Counted from the stretch's first letter, positions 8,195 through 16,237 are shown. The stretch: 37,387 nucleotides of DNA from Lachnospiraceae bacterium (GCA_017622575.1 JAGAQU010000021.1:1-37387); one strand, 5' to 3'. Program-made: numbers and translations. Notes: generated by a model from the sequence alone, not told the origin.

Positions 8195-9379
8195 TTAAAG
8201 TTCATTTAGAACAGAGGTTACATATTCGACAGAAAGTCCGAGCTTGTCGGCAATTTCTTCCGGGGGTTTGCTTTGGTATTTGAGCTTGAAGACAGCCAGT
8301 TTTGTTACAGCCTCATCCCGCTCAGCAACAGCCTCATCCCGCTCAGCAACAGCCTCATTCCGCTCAGCAACAGCCTCATCCCGCTCAGCCGCAGCCTCAT
8401 CCCGCTCGGCAACAATCTTATCCCGTTCAGCCTTTGCTGCAGTCACCTCTTCCTGCAGCTGGGACACCATCAGCCGCTCCATGTTCTTATCCATGATATA
8501 CAGTTCCTTCGATAACATACCGATCAGCTCCTTTGGATCTTTTGCAAACTCCATCATCTCCTGATAGATGGGAGCAAAGCAGGGAAACGCTTCTATCAGT
8601 CCACCGATCACTACAGGGTCGGTGGCGCTTAGAAAGGTCAGCCATGCTTCCAGTTCGCTACTGTCTTTAGTAATATTATGTACGTTAGAATGGAAACTGT
8701 CAAGGCACAAAAAGATGTCTTCATGGAGGCCGGGATTGTCTTTGTAGATGCCGGTATCAAAGACAGGTTTCCGCTTATGGATATAGTGCCCGGCAGCCTT
8801 GTGGAATTCCCCGGGGCTCTGCTCCATCAGGATGATGCCGTATACCTTGTGCAGGTCATTAAAGGTAAAATCGGATCCCAGCTCCGCCTTTACGGACACA
8901 TACTGGCGCATGATGATGTCGGAGATATAGCAGTCTGCCCTGGCAAGGGGAAAGCTGTAGCCGATCTTCTGCATCTCGATATTGGCAAAAGACATATCAT
9001 CCAGCTGTACAAGCACATCCATCACCACAAAGCTGGCACTCTCCGCAAGCTGGGTGCCCTCCCTTGGCATGACACCAATAATCTTTAACGGCCTGCCCAT
9101 GATGGCAGACAATAGGGATTCGAGACGATGCAATCCTTTTTCCGTGTCGGGATCAAAGATCTTTCGGAACACGGTGTCGTAGGTGATCTTAAGCCCCTGC
9201 TTTCCCATGCAGAAGTCCACAAGCTCCTGCTGCATGAAGGAAGGGAGTAAGAGATAGTTTCGGAAGATATCCGGATCACTTTTCAGATGTGCTTCCACAG
9301 CCTCCCTTGAAGGGAAAGAGGGAAGGGGTAACATTTGGGTGGTCTTTCCACCCTCATCAATACAGGTGTTTTGAGACAT
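8195..9379 (-). CDS. Rpn family / PD-(D/E)XK nuclease-type protein with heptad-repeat coiled coil
   Basis: 394 aa. The N-terminal half matches 'PD-(D/E)XK nuclease family transposase' proteins: YDTVFRKIFDPD near residue 67, then VVMDVLVQLDDMSFANIEMQKIGY around residues 118-142, where D and E-x-Q give the nuclease core. Residues about 315-365 are six tandem copies of AERDEAV, a regular seven-residue coiled-coil repeat encoded by 21-bp repeats. The last 22 residues (PEEIADKLGLSVEYVTSVLNEL) look like a small helix-turn-helix. The start has GGAGG 7 nt upstream, and a promoter lies at 9504-9532. It is more distant from the 1743-2669 protein than a recent duplicate would be. Its biological role is unknown. 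Confidence 0.75.
   Translation of the reverse strand: MSQNTCIDEGGKTTQMLPLPSFPSREAVEAHLKSDPDIFRNYLLLPSFMQQELVDFCMGKQGLKITYDTVFRKIFDPDTEKGLHRLESLLSAIMGRPLKIIGVMPREGTQLAESASFVVMDVLVQLDDMSFANIEMQKIGYSFPLARADCYISDIIMRQYVSVKAELGSDFTFNDLHKVYGIILMEQSPGEFHKAAGHYIHKRKPVFDTGIYKDNPGLHEDIFLCLDSFHSNVHNITKDSSELEAWLTFLSATDPVVIGGLIEAFPCFAPIYQEMMEFAKDPKELIGMLSKELYIMDKNMERLMVSQLQEEVTAAKAERDKIVAERDEAAAERDEAVAERNEAVAERDEAVAERDEAVTKLAVFKLKYQSKPPEEIADKLGLSVEYVTSVLNEL
8308..8433 (-). repeat. Six tandem 21-bp repeats inside the Rpn-type gene
   Basis: Units start at 8308, 8329, 8350, 8371, 8392 and 8413; the first two are identical, the next three differ by one or two bases, and the last is the most diverged. Each encodes one heptad of AERDEAV type. 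Because 21 is divisible by 3, gain or loss of units keeps the frame and changes only coiled-coil length. Confidence 0.9.
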
Positions 9380-9503
9380 AGAAGTCCTCCTTTGGTAGAG
9401 TTTTTCTTTTCAAGGGAAATGATTGGAAGGTAATAAGAATTACGTGATAAAAAGAATCCATCAGAAACCTTTGAAAATAGATCATAAATGTGTTATATAG
9501 CAA

Positions 9504-9532
9504 AGAATAGCATGCGAATGATATTTTGACAA
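9504..9532 (-). promoter_or_regulatory. Possible promoter of the Rpn-type gene
   Basis: Minus-strand TTGTCA (9527-9532), 17-bp spacer, TATTCT (9504-9509). The leader to the start codon is about 115 nt. The remaining 9380-9635 sequence is AT-rich and shows no gene. Confidence 0.4.
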
Positions 9533-9635
9533 TAAGTTTATAAAAAATTAATAAGAACTTAATAAAAATGACAGAGCTTCACCGAAACGGCGAAAAATGT
9601 GTCTGAACTTTTTTGAACGGTTTTAAGGAAAATGA

Positions 9636-9664
9636 TTGAAAAACCTGTCCGTTTCATATACAAT
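9636..9664 (+). promoter_or_regulatory. Promoter of the 39-aa membrane protein gene
   Basis: TTGAAA (9636-9641), 17-bp spacer, TACAAT (9659-9664): 5/6 matches in both boxes. It is about 40 bp upstream of the small ORF at 9706. Confidence 0.7.
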
Positions 9665-9705
9665 AAATATCAGCAGGTTATATGCTTTGAGAAAGGAAGA
9701 GTGCA

Positions 9706-9825
9706 ATGGAATTCTTTTTATTGGCAGGCGGTTTGCTCATCGTAATTATAGCAGTTGTGATCGCAGTGGTTTCATCCGTAGTTTCTGCTGTGGCAGCTGA
9801 ACAGGATGAAGAAAGTGAACAGTAA
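9706..9825 (+). CDS. 39-aa single-pass membrane miniprotein
   Basis: The protein is MEFFLLAGGLLIVIIAVVIA followed by VVSSVVSAVAAEQDEESEQ: one hydrophobic helix of about 30 residues and an acidic C-terminal tail. It has GAAAGGAAGAG before the ATG, its own good promoter (9636-9664) and its own terminator (9863-9896), so it looks like a real monocistronic gene despite its size. No family is recognised; it could be a regulatory membrane peptide or a toxin-like peptide. Confidence 0.65.
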   Translation: MEFFLLAGGLLIVIIAVVIAVVSSVVSAVAAEQDEESEQ

Positions 9826-9862
9826 GTCTTTAGAGAAGACAGATATATGAGTGAGGGAAAAG

Positions 9863-9896
9863 AGACGTACCACGCGTGAGCGGATACGTCTTTTTG
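9863..9896 (+). terminator. Terminator after the 39-aa gene
   Basis: Stem AGACGTA (9863-9869)/TACGTCT (9885-9891), then T-rich sequence. Confidence 0.75.
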
Positions 9897-9940
9897 TGCC
9901 TTTGTTTATAAATTCTTTAGATTCCTTTAGAATGCGTTAA

Positions 9941-9969
9941 TTGATTTGTCTATATACAAGTAGTAGTAT
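9941..9969 (+). promoter_or_regulatory. Promoter upstream of the zinc-ribbon/DUF5685/J-domain genes
   Basis: TTGATT (9941-9946), 17-bp spacer, TAGTAT (9964-9969), about 30 bp before the start codon at 10001. Confidence 0.5.
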
Positions 9970-10000
9970 ATAAATTATCGAATTTGAAAGGCGTGACTAC

Positions 10001-10393
10001 ATGAAAGAGAAATTATACCGATTTATGATGGGAAGATACGGCAATGATCAGTTCAACCGCTTCCTGATGATACTGGCGATGATCTGTTTTATACTGTCTC
10101 TGTTTCGGGTTCCGGGAGTCTATCTGATAGGATTACTTTGCCTGATTTATGCTTATTTCCGGATGCTGTCCAGAAATACTTATAAGAGAAGCCTGGAAAA
10201 TAATAAGTATCTTCAGTATGAATATAAGGTAAAACGCTGGTTTGCCGGTGTGAAGCGGAATATGCAGCAGCGTAAGACACATCATATTTATAAGTGTCCC
10301 TCCTGCAGACAGAAGATCAGAATCCCGAGAGGTAAGGGGAAAATCGAGATCAGATGCCCCAAATGTGGTCAGACCTTTATGAAAAAGAGTTGA
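10001..10393 (+). CDS. Membrane-anchored zinc-ribbon protein
   Basis: 130 aa. Two closely spaced hydrophobic segments (about residues 20-52), a basic linker, then a C-terminal zinc ribbon with CPSC and CPKC knuckles (near residues 100 and 119). Zinc ribbons of this kind bind a structural Zn and often act in protein or nucleic-acid contacts. It is the first gene of an apparent set with a DUF5685 protein and a J-domain protein (gap of 33 bp to the next gene). No exact function can be given. Confidence 0.7.
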   Translation: MKEKLYRFMMGRYGNDQFNRFLMILAMICFILSLFRVPGVYLIGLLCLIYAYFRMLSRNTYKRSLENNKYLQYEYKVKRWFAGVKRNMQQRKTHHIYKCPSCRQKIRIPRGKGKIEIRCPKCGQTFMKKS

Positions 10394-10426
10394 TATATTC
10401 GCAAAGTTTGATGTAGGAGAAGCACA

Positions 10427-11269
10427 ATGTTTGGATATGTTATTATTAATAAAGGAGACATGAAATTTAAAGAATTTGATGTGTATCATTCCTATTACTG
10501 TGGTCTGTGCCGTACGCTGAAAAACAGGTACGGTGTTTTTGGACAGATCAGTCTTACTTATGATATGACTTTCCTTGTTATGCTGCTTACAAGCCTATAT
10601 GAGCCCGATACAAAGGAGGATACAACCACCTGTATCGCTCATCCTTTTGAAAAACACCCTTACAGGCGAAATGTCTTTGCGGATTACGCGGCAGATATGA
10701 ACGTTCTTTTTACCTATTATAAATGCAGAGATGACTGGACCGATGATCACAAGGCTTTGAAACTTGGGTACGGAAAGCTTTTGAAAGGAGCCTATCGTAA
10801 AATCCAGTCGGATTACAGTAAGAAGGTAAAAAGAATTGACAGCCTTATGAGAGAACTGGCAAGGGAAGAGAAAGCCGGGAATGAGGATATCGACAAAATG
10901 GCCTGTATTTTCGGGGACATCTTAGGTGAGATCTTTGCGGTAAGGAAGGACGAATGGGAGGAAAGTCTTCGTACGCTTGGGTGTTTCCTTGGCAAGTATA
11001 TTTATTTGCTGGATGCCTATGAGGATATTGAGGAGGATATTAAGAAAAACAGATATAATCCTTTGAAAAAGCGCTATGAAAATCCCGATTTTGACGAGGA
11101 GATTAAAACCTTCCTTACAATGATGATGGCGGGCTGCTCTAAGGAGTTTGAAAAGCTGCCTGTTATAGAAAATGCAGAAATCTTAAGAAATATTTTGTAT
11201 TCGGGTGTATGGTATCGCTATGATGTAGTGCGGGCAAAGAGAGAGAAGAAGGAAACAGAGCATGAGTGA
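10427..11269 (+). CDS. DUF5685 family protein
   Basis: 280 aa, soluble. The N-terminal [20 protein letters not shown] followed by [12 protein letters not shown] is the family signature, with conserved Cys residues (YYCGLC, further Cys near 71 and 100) that could bind metal. The C-terminal half is mostly helical with a [18 protein letters not shown] segment. DUF5685 proteins have no assigned activity. The DnaJ-like gene starts 8 bp before its stop (ATG inside the last codons), so the two are translationally coupled and probably work together. Confidence 0.85.
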   Translation: MFGYVIINKGDMKFKEFDVYHSYYCGLCRTLKNRYGVFGQISLTYDMTFLVMLLTSLYEPDTKEDTTTCIAHPFEKHPYRRNVFADYAADMNVLFTYYKCRDDWTDDHKALKLGYGKLLKGAYRKIQSDYSKKVKRIDSLMRELAREEKAGNEDIDKMACIFGDILGEIFAVRKDEWEESLRTLGCFLGKYIYLLDAYEDIEEDIKKNRYNPLKKRYENPDFDEEIKTFLTMMMAGCSKEFEKLPVIENAEILRNILYSGVWYRYDVVRAKREKKETEHE

Positions 11270-12017
11270 TCCTTATCAGGTTCTCGGTGTTGGCAGAAAT
11301 GCCACCGAGGAAGAAATAAAAAAAGCATATAAGGCCCTGAGCCGTAAATATCACCCGGACGCCAATATCAACAATCCTAACAAGGAGCAGGCGGAGGAGA
11401 AGTTTAAGGAGATCCAGCAGGCTTATCAGCAGATCATGAAGGAGAGAACCTCAGGATACAGCTATGGCAGTTCCGGAAGCTCCTACGGAGGGTCCTCCGG
11501 CACAGGCACTTACGGTAACGGCGGATATGGCGGCTTTGGGGATTTCGGAGATTTCTTTGGCGGTTTTGGTGGCTCTTCCGGTGACGGAGGTTACGGAAGT
11601 AGTAGTTCCACCGGCTATGAGGAGGACAATTATATCCGGGCAGCAGGAAATTACGTGCGGAACGGCTACTACAAGGAAGCGAGAAATGTGCTGGACAGCA
11701 TGTCGGAATCTCAGAGAAATGCCAGATGGTATTACTACAGTGCGCTCGCCCATGCCGGACTTGGCAATCAGGTGACAGCTCTCGAGCATGCCAAGCGTGC
11801 CCAGGCAATGGAACCCTCGAACAGTGATTACAGCAATCTGGTCTATCAGTTCGAAAACGGCGGCAGCTGGTACAGGCAAAGACAGTATACTTATGGTCAG
11901 CCGTACACAGGAGGAGACGGTCTGTGCCTGAAGCTTTGTATCGCAAATCTCCTTTGCAATCTCTGCTGCGGCGGTGGCGGCATGTGCTGCGGCGGTGTGC
12001 CTTATTACAGGTATTAG
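11262..12017 (+). CDS. J-domain (DnaJ-like) protein with Gly/Ser-rich linker and Cys-rich tail
   Basis: 251 aa. Residues 3-65 are a J domain with the DnaK-activating HPD (KYHPDAN). A Gly/Ser/Tyr-rich linker (about 66-120) follows, then a TPR-like helical section ([21 protein letters not shown] and [20 protein letters not shown]), then a hydrophobic Cys/Gly-rich tail ([24 protein letters not shown]). It lacks the zinc-finger and substrate domains of true DnaJ, so it is a dedicated co-chaperone rather than the housekeeping one. Overlap with the DUF5685 gene suggests that protein is its partner. The Cys-rich tail could be lipid- or metal-associated. Confidence 0.85.
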   Translation: MSDPYQVLGVGRNATEEEIKKAYKALSRKYHPDANINNPNKEQAEEKFKEIQQAYQQIMKERTSGYSYGSSGSSYGGSSGTGTYGNGGYGGFGDFGDFFGGFGGSSGDGGYGSSSSTGYEEDNYIRAAGNYVRNGYYKEARNVLDSMSESQRNARWYYYSALAHAGLGNQVTALEHAKRAQAMEPSNSDYSNLVYQFENGGSWYRQRQYTYGQPYTGGDGLCLKLCIANLLCNLCCGGGGMCCGGVPYYRY

Positions 12018-12052
12018 TGGATACATGTATTCAGAAAAATACATGGCAGAGG

Positions 12053-12081
12053 TTGACGAACAAAAAAACAGATGCTATAAT
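12053..12081 (+). promoter_or_regulatory. Near-perfect promoter of the amino-acid ABC transporter operon
   Basis: TTGACG (12053-12058), 17-bp spacer, TATAAT (12076-12081). Transcription would start near 12088, upstream of a terminator hairpin at 12118-12150, so any transcript from here must pass that hairpin to reach the coding region. Confidence 0.8.
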
Positions 12082-12106
12082 GCTACCATATTATTAAAAA
12101 GAGTCA

Positions 12107-12150
12107 TGTTATCGAAGGGGATAACACCCGATGGTGTTATCCCTATTTTT
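12107..12150 (+). promoter_or_regulatory. Candidate attenuator: competing antiterminator and terminator hairpins
   Basis: TGTTATC (12107-12113) can pair with GATAACA (12120-12126). The same GATAACA is part of the terminator stem GGGATAACACC (12118-12128)/GGTGTTATCCC (12133-12143), which is followed by TATTTTT. The two folds exclude each other. The element sits about 20 nt after the predicted start site and 28 bp before the first gene. It might instead simply be the terminator of the upstream J-domain operon. Confidence 0.6.
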
Positions 12151-12177
12151 GAAAAATGGCTCAAAAAGGAGGAAGTT

Positions 12178-13041
12178 ATGAAAAAATTAACAGCTTTATT
12201 GGCAGTGGCAGCTATGACACTTTCCTTAGTTGCCTGTGGAAGCAGTGCTGAGAGCACAGCAGAGACAACCGAAGAAACAACTGAGGCAACAGAGACAACA
12301 GATGCAGCAGAAACAGCAGAAACAGCAGAAACAGAAGAAACTGCAGATGCAGCAGAAACCACAGAAGCTAAGACTTATGTGATTGCAACAGATACCACCT
12401 TTGCACCTTTCGAGTTTGAAAATGACAACGGTGAGATGGTTGGTATCGATCTTGACCTTCTTGCAGCAATCGCTGAAGATCAGGGATTTGAGTATGAATT
12501 ACAGGTAATCGGATTCTCCGCAGCAGTAACCGCTCTGGAAGCAGGCGAGGTTGATGGTGTGATCGCAGGTATGTCCATCACTGATGAGAGAGCACAGAAG
12601 TATGATTTCTCAGAACCTTATTTTGACTCAGGTGTGGGCATGGCAGTAGCTGCTGATTCCGATATCAAGTCTTATGAAGATCTGGCAGGTTTACAGGTTG
12701 CAGCAAAGATCGGTACAGAAGGATGTGCATTTGCTGAGTCCATCGCTGATCAGTACGGATTTACCATCGCACAGTTTGAGGATTCCGCAACTATGTATCA
12801 GGATGTCCTTTCAGGAACAAGTGCAGCATGCTTTGATGACTATCCGGTACTTGGATATGAAATCTCCAGAGGAACACCTTTAGCACTTCCCATGCCGATG
12901 GAGAGAGGTTCTTCCTATGGCTTTGCTACCTTAAAGGGAGAAGCACCTGAACTTGTTGAAATGTTCAACGCAGGTCTTGAGAACTTAAAAGCAAGCGGAA
13001 AGTATGATGAGATCATTAACTCATACATTTCCACAAAATAG
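12178..13041 (+). CDS. Amino-acid ABC transporter substrate-binding lipoprotein
   Basis: 287 aa. Signal peptide with lipobox LVAC, so it is tethered to the outer membrane face by lipidated Cys. Residues about 22-65 are a low-complexity Thr/Glu/Ala linker (TAETTEETTEATETTDAAET), then a family 3 solute-binding domain: YVIATDTTFAPFEFENDNGE, GIDLDLLAAIAE, DGVIAGMSITDERAQKYDFS, KIGTEGCAFAES. This family binds polar amino acids or cystine; the ligand is not decided. ATG 12178 has AGGAGGAAG just before it; the frame is open further upstream, but only this start gives a signal peptide. It heads the operon with the permease and ATPase. Confidence 0.93.
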   Translation: MKKLTALLAVAAMTLSLVACGSSAESTAETTEETTEATETTDAAETAETAETEETADAAETTEAKTYVIATDTTFAPFEFENDNGEMVGIDLDLLAAIAEDQGFEYELQVIGFSAAVTALEAGEVDGVIAGMSITDERAQKYDFSEPYFDSGVGMAVAADSDIKSYEDLAGLQVAAKIGTEGCAFAESIADQYGFTIAQFEDSATMYQDVLSGTSAACFDDYPVLGYEISRGTPLALPMPMERGSSYGFATLKGEAPELVEMFNAGLENLKASGKYDEIINSYISTK

Positions 13042-13068
13042 TCAGAAGTCTTAAAGATGATTTGGCCG

Positions 13069-13132
13069 GGCGGGCATGGAAGCATGCCCGCCTGCTGAAT
13101 ATACAGGCATGAAAAGGAAGGGGTTCCTTTTC
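13069..13132 (+). other. Two hairpins between the binding-protein and permease genes
   Basis: First: GGCGGGCATG (13069-13078)/CATGCCCGCC (13083-13092), 10 perfect bp closing a GAAG loop, with no T-run after it. Second: GAAAAGGAA (13111-13119)/TTCCTTTTC (13124-13132) with a GGGG loop. Such hairpins typically protect the binding-protein message from 3' decay so that it accumulates above the permease message. That role is inferred. Confidence 0.7.
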
Positions 13133-13181
13133 ATGGTTGTGCATTCAGCAAAGATGCAAACGAAAAGAAAGAGGTGTAGTA

Positions 13182-13862
13182 ATGGCATTTTTTGAAGTAT
13201 TAGCAGGAAGTGTAAACACATTTATCGCTGCACTGGGGGAGACGGTAAAGCTTGCCATCGTGTCCCTGATTATCGCTACGGTGCTAGGTATTATTTTTGG
13301 ATTGTTTACGGTTTCCAAGGTCAAGATTCTGGAGTGGATTTCCGCAATTTATATCGGGATTATTCGTGGTACACCCCTTTTGGTACAGACCTTTATTATC
13401 TATTATGGACTTGCGCAGGTTTTGCGTCCGCTGGGATTCCAGTGGAAGCTGATCGGAGGTCCTTTCACTGCCGGTGCCGTGGCTCTAAGCTTAAATGCCG
13501 GCGCCTACATGGCTGAGATCATCAGAGGCGGTATTGAATCGGTTGACAGAGGACAGATGGAGGCCGCCAGAAGCCTTGGACTTTCCTACGGCAAGGCAAT
13601 GCAGAAGATCGTGCTTCCCCAGGCGTTCTTCACTATGCTTCCGGCAATCATCAATCAGTTTATCATCACGCTTAAGGATACTTCCCTGATTTCCATTATC
13701 GGTATCCGTGAACTGACTCAGAACGGTAAGATTCTGGCAGCAAACTCATCCACTAAGGTTATGATCATCTGGGTGATAGTTGCCTTGTACTATCTGGTTG
13801 TGTGTACGATTCTTTCCAAGATTGCCAAGGTAGTAGAAAGGAAGGTATCTCATGGAAAATAA
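13182..13862 (+). CDS. Amino-acid ABC transporter permease
   Basis: 226 aa. Typical His/Glu/Gln transporter permease with about five membrane helices and the EAA loop [23 protein letters not shown], the contact with the ATPase. [21 protein letters not shown] is the classical region at the third helix. ATG 13182 has AAAGAGGTG about 8 nt upstream; a longer frame from 13137 would run through the second intergenic hairpin and lacks a ribosome site. The ATPase gene starts 11 bp before its end. Confidence 0.93.
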   Translation: MAFFEVLAGSVNTFIAALGETVKLAIVSLIIATVLGIIFGLFTVSKVKILEWISAIYIGIIRGTPLLVQTFIIYYGLAQVLRPLGFQWKLIGGPFTAGAVALSLNAGAYMAEIIRGGIESVDRGQMEAARSLGLSYGKAMQKIVLPQAFFTMLPAIINQFIITLKDTSLISIIGIRELTQNGKILAANSSTKVMIIWVIVALYYLVVCTILSKIAKVVERKVSHGK

Positions 13863-14607
13863 GAATATCGCCGAAAGGCCCGTTAAGATTTCTGTAAAAG
13901 GACTCAGAAAATGCTTTGGAGAGCTTGAAGTGTTAAAGAGCATGGATGTGGAGGTGCATGAAGGAGAGGTTGTCTGCCTGATCGGTCCTTCCGGATCCGG
14001 AAAGAGTACATTCCTTCGCTGCCTGAATAAGCTGGAAGAGGCAAATGGCGGAGAAATCATTGTAGACGGTCAGAAAATAACAGATAAAAAAATCAATATC
14101 AACAAAGTCAGGGAAAACATCGGTATGGTGTTCCAGCACTTTAATCTGTTTTCCAATCTGAATATTATTGACAATATTACACTGGCACCTGTAGAACTGA
14201 AGATTATGAGCAAGGAAGATGCCAGAAAGAGAGCCATGGAGCTTTTGAAGAGGGTAGGTCTTGAGGATAAAGCAGACGCCTATCCAAGTCAGTTGTCCGG
14301 TGGACAGAAGCAACGTTGTGCCATTGCAAGATCTCTTGCCATGTCACCTGATATCATGCTCTTTGATGAACCCACTTCTGCCCTTGACCCTGAAATGGTA
14401 GGAGAAGTACTTGATGTTATGAAAGGACTTGCCAAGGATGGTATGACCATGGTGATCGTTACCCATGAAATGGGCTTTGCAAGAGAGGTTGCCGACAGAA
14501 TTATCTTCATGGATGGCGGTTACATCGTAGAGGAAGGCACACCGGATGAAATTTTCAATCATGCAAAGGAAGAGCGTACCATCAGTTTCCTGAACAAAGT
14601 ATTATAG
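13852..14607 (+). CDS. Amino-acid ABC transporter ATP-binding protein (GlnQ type)
   Basis: 251 aa. Walker [11 protein letters not shown]-loop VFQHFNLF, signature LSGGQKQR, Walker [16 protein letters not shown]-loop VTHEMGFA. The A-loop/[20 protein letters not shown] end is as in GlnQ/HisP. It overlaps the permease gene by 11 bp and completes the three-gene importer, whose ligand remains unspecified (polar amino acid). Confidence 0.95.
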   Translation: MENKNIAERPVKISVKGLRKCFGELEVLKSMDVEVHEGEVVCLIGPSGSGKSTFLRCLNKLEEANGGEIIVDGQKITDKKININKVRENIGMVFQHFNLFSNLNIIDNITLAPVELKIMSKEDARKRAMELLKRVGLEDKADAYPSQLSGGQKQRCAIARSLAMSPDIMLFDEPTSALDPEMVGEVLDVMKGLAKDGMTMVIVTHEMGFAREVADRIIFMDGGYIVEEGTPDEIFNHAKEERTISFLNKVL

Positions 14608-14657
14608 GACAGCAGTGTGGCAGGACAGATGAAGCCACTTGGAGGTGACGGAAGATA

Positions 14658-15380
14658 ATGAAACCGATCATAGGAGTAATTCCTCTGTTTGACGAGGAAA
14701 AGGACAGTATATGGATGGTGCCGGGATATATGGAAGGCATCAGGGCAGCAGGCGGGCTTCCCATTATCTTGCCGCTTAAGGCAGAGGAACAGGAGACAGA
14801 ACAGGTTTGTGACATGTGTGACGGTTTTCTTTTTACCGGGGGACATGATGTGGATCCGGCATTGTATGGAGCAGAAAAAAGCGACAAATGCGGACTGCCC
14901 AATCATGACAGAGATGTCCTCGAAAAGAGAGTATTCGATTACGCGCTTGCAAAGGATAAGCCGGTGTTTGGTATCTGCCGTGGCATTCAGTTGATCAATG
15001 CGCTTTGCGGCGGTACCCTGTATCAGGATCTTCCCTCAGAATATGTGGGCACAAAGAAAGTAGAGCATCATATGACCCCACCTTACGACGTGCCGTGTCA
15101 TGAGGTGACCATATTGGAAAATACGCCTTTGTGGGAACTGTTACACAAATCGACTATAGCGGTCAACAGCTATCATCATCAGGCAGTGAAAGATCTGGCC
15201 CCTGTATTAAAGCCTATGGCCATTTCTGAGGACGGACTGGTGGAAGCTGTCTATATGCCCGGTAAGAAATTTATACAGGCACTGCAGTGGCATCCGGAAT
15301 TTATTTATCTGAAGGACCGGGATGCCTGCAGAGTTTTTGAGAGTTTTGTGAATGCCTGTGACAGCAGGCAGGAGGAGTAA
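14658..15380 (+). CDS. Gamma-glutamyl-gamma-aminobutyrate hydrolase family (class I glutamine amidotransferase-like) protein
   Basis: 240 aa, peptidase C26 family. Nucleophile Cys in FGICRGIQL, catalytic His/Glu in QWHPEF, and the GGHDVDPALYG loop typical of PuuD-like enzymes. These hydrolyse gamma-glutamyl amides such as gamma-Glu-GABA or related conjugates. It follows the amino-acid transporter by 50 bp and may process the imported substrate. Ribosome site GGAGGTGACGG precedes ATG 14658. Confidence 0.85.
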   Translation: MKPIIGVIPLFDEEKDSIWMVPGYMEGIRAAGGLPIILPLKAEEQETEQVCDMCDGFLFTGGHDVDPALYGAEKSDKCGLPNHDRDVLEKRVFDYALAKDKPVFGICRGIQLINALCGGTLYQDLPSEYVGTKKVEHHMTPPYDVPCHEVTILENTPLWELLHKSTIAVNSYHHQAVKDLAPVLKPMAISEDGLVEAVYMPGKKFIQALQWHPEFIYLKDRDACRVFESFVNACDSRQEE

Positions 15381-15384
15381 GAAA

Positions 15385-15993
15385 ATGAGCAGTAAACTGA
15401 TCATCACCATAGGACGAGAATTTGGGGCGGAAGGTCATGAAATAGGAAAAGAGCTGGCTGACCGTATTGGTTTTACCCTCTATGATAAGGATATGCTGGC
15501 GATTGCTGCACAGAAGAGCGGAATCGATATCAATGTGCTTGCCCATGAGGATGAAAGCTATTCCGGTCATGCCTTAAGTCCCTATCTGACAATCGGCAGG
15601 CTCAGCAAATCCATGGGAGATAAGCTGTTCCGGCTGCAGACAGATATCATACATGATCTGGCAGCCAAGGGCTCCTGCATTATTGTGGGCCGCCTTGGGG
15701 ACTATATTTTAAAAGACAATCCCAACTGCCTCAAAGCATTCATTTATGCTCCCTTTGAAAAAAGAGTGGAGATCATTAAGAATAAGCATGGGATCTCAGA
15801 GGGAGAAGCCAAAAAACTGGTAAAGAAGATGGATACCGCCAGAAGAGAGTATTATACCTACTATTCCAACGGCAAGTGGGACAGAAAGGAAGGAAAGGAC
15901 ATTCTTCTTAACCGTGCCACTTTTGGAATCGAGGGTTGTGTGAACATTCTGGAAGCCATGGCAAGATCTATGGATCCGGCTATCGGCAAGTGA
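15385..15993 (+). CDS. Cytidylate kinase-like family protein
   Basis: 202 aa. It opens with KLIITIGREFGAEGHEIGKE, a P-loop variant of the cytidylate-kinase-like (AAA_26) family, which lacks a strict GxxGxGKS. Later motifs are CIIVGRLGDYIL, the basic EKRVEIIKNKHGIS segment and a C-terminal helix. True CMP kinase activity is not established for this family, and the housekeeping cmk is usually elsewhere. The start at 15385 has GGAGGAG upstream; a longer frame from 15352 overlaps the previous gene without a ribosome site. Confidence 0.82.
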   Translation: MSSKLIITIGREFGAEGHEIGKELADRIGFTLYDKDMLAIAAQKSGIDINVLAHEDESYSGHALSPYLTIGRLSKSMGDKLFRLQTDIIHDLAAKGSCIIVGRLGDYILKDNPNCLKAFIYAPFEKRVEIIKNKHGISEGEAKKLVKKMDTARREYYTYYSNGKWDRKEGKDILLNRATFGIEGCVNILEAMARSMDPAIGK

Positions 15994-16014
15994 TGAAATT
16001 TTCCTGAATGCCTA

Positions 16015-16043
16015 TTGACAAATCCACTAGACTATACTAAAAT
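16015..16043 (+). promoter_or_regulatory. Promoter of tRNA-Arg(ACG)
   Basis: TTGACA (16015-16020), 17-bp spacer, TAAAAT (16038-16043), about 30 bp before the tRNA. Confidence 0.75.
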
Positions 16044-16072
16044 ATCATTTGTTGCGATACTCGTAACAGGAT

Positions 16073-16146
16073 GTGCGTTTAGCTCAGCTGGATAGAGCGT
16101 TTGGCTACGGACCAAAAGGTCGGGGGTTCGAATCCTCTAACGCACG
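16073..16146 (+). tRNA. tRNA-Arg (anticodon ACG)
   Basis: A full cloverleaf: acceptor GTGCGTT/AACGCAC, D-arm AGCTCAGCTGGATAGAGC, anticodon loop CTACGGA, T-arm with GGTTCGAATCC, discriminator G. CCA is not encoded. It has its own promoter, and a terminator follows at 16180-16211. An integrase remnant follows on the other strand, although no copy of the tRNA 3' end is seen on the far side. Confidence 0.95.
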
Positions 16147-16179
16147 TGCAGAAAACCTTGTAAAATCAAGGAAAAATGA

Positions 16180-16211
16180 AAAGCACTCTGAATTGTCAGG
16201 GTGCTTTTTTT
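16180..16211 (+). terminator. Terminator after tRNA-Arg
   Basis: Stem AAAGCACTCTGA (16180-16191)/TCAGGGTGCTTT (16196-16207) with one G-T pair, then a T-run to 16211. Confidence 0.85.
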
Positions 16212-16218
16212 CGTGGAA

Positions 16219-16237
16219 TGGTTAACATTTGGTTAAC
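16219..16237 (+). repeat. Left 19-bp direct repeat (TGGTTAAC-type)
   Basis: The sequence is TGGTTAACATTTGGTTAAC, itself two copies of TGGTTAAC 11 bp apart. A further single TGGTTAAC lies near 16260 by the integrase stop. Iterated sites next to an integrase gene are what integrase arm-binding sites look like. Confidence 0.8.

Noticed and set aside
8308..8433. CRISPR-like array
   Set aside because: Units are contiguous with no spacers and lie inside a coding frame.
8244..8564. Plus-strand ORFs over the repeat array
   Set aside because: They are shadows of the 21-bp repeats in the minus-strand Rpn-type gene and have no ribosome sites.
7742..9590. Similar strings (ACAGAG..TTCACCGAA..CGG) near 7743 and 9571 as ends of a mobile element
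   Set aside because: The match is short and imperfect, the flanks do not align and no target duplication is seen.
11974..12177. Longer binding-protein ORF from 11974
   Set aside because: It overlaps the J-domain gene and the attenuator; only ATG 12178 yields a lipoprotein signal peptide.
16073..16146. Duplicated tRNA-Arg 3' end as attR at the right edge of the scar
   Set aside because: I looked through 16940-17100 for the last 20 bases of the tRNA and found no copy.
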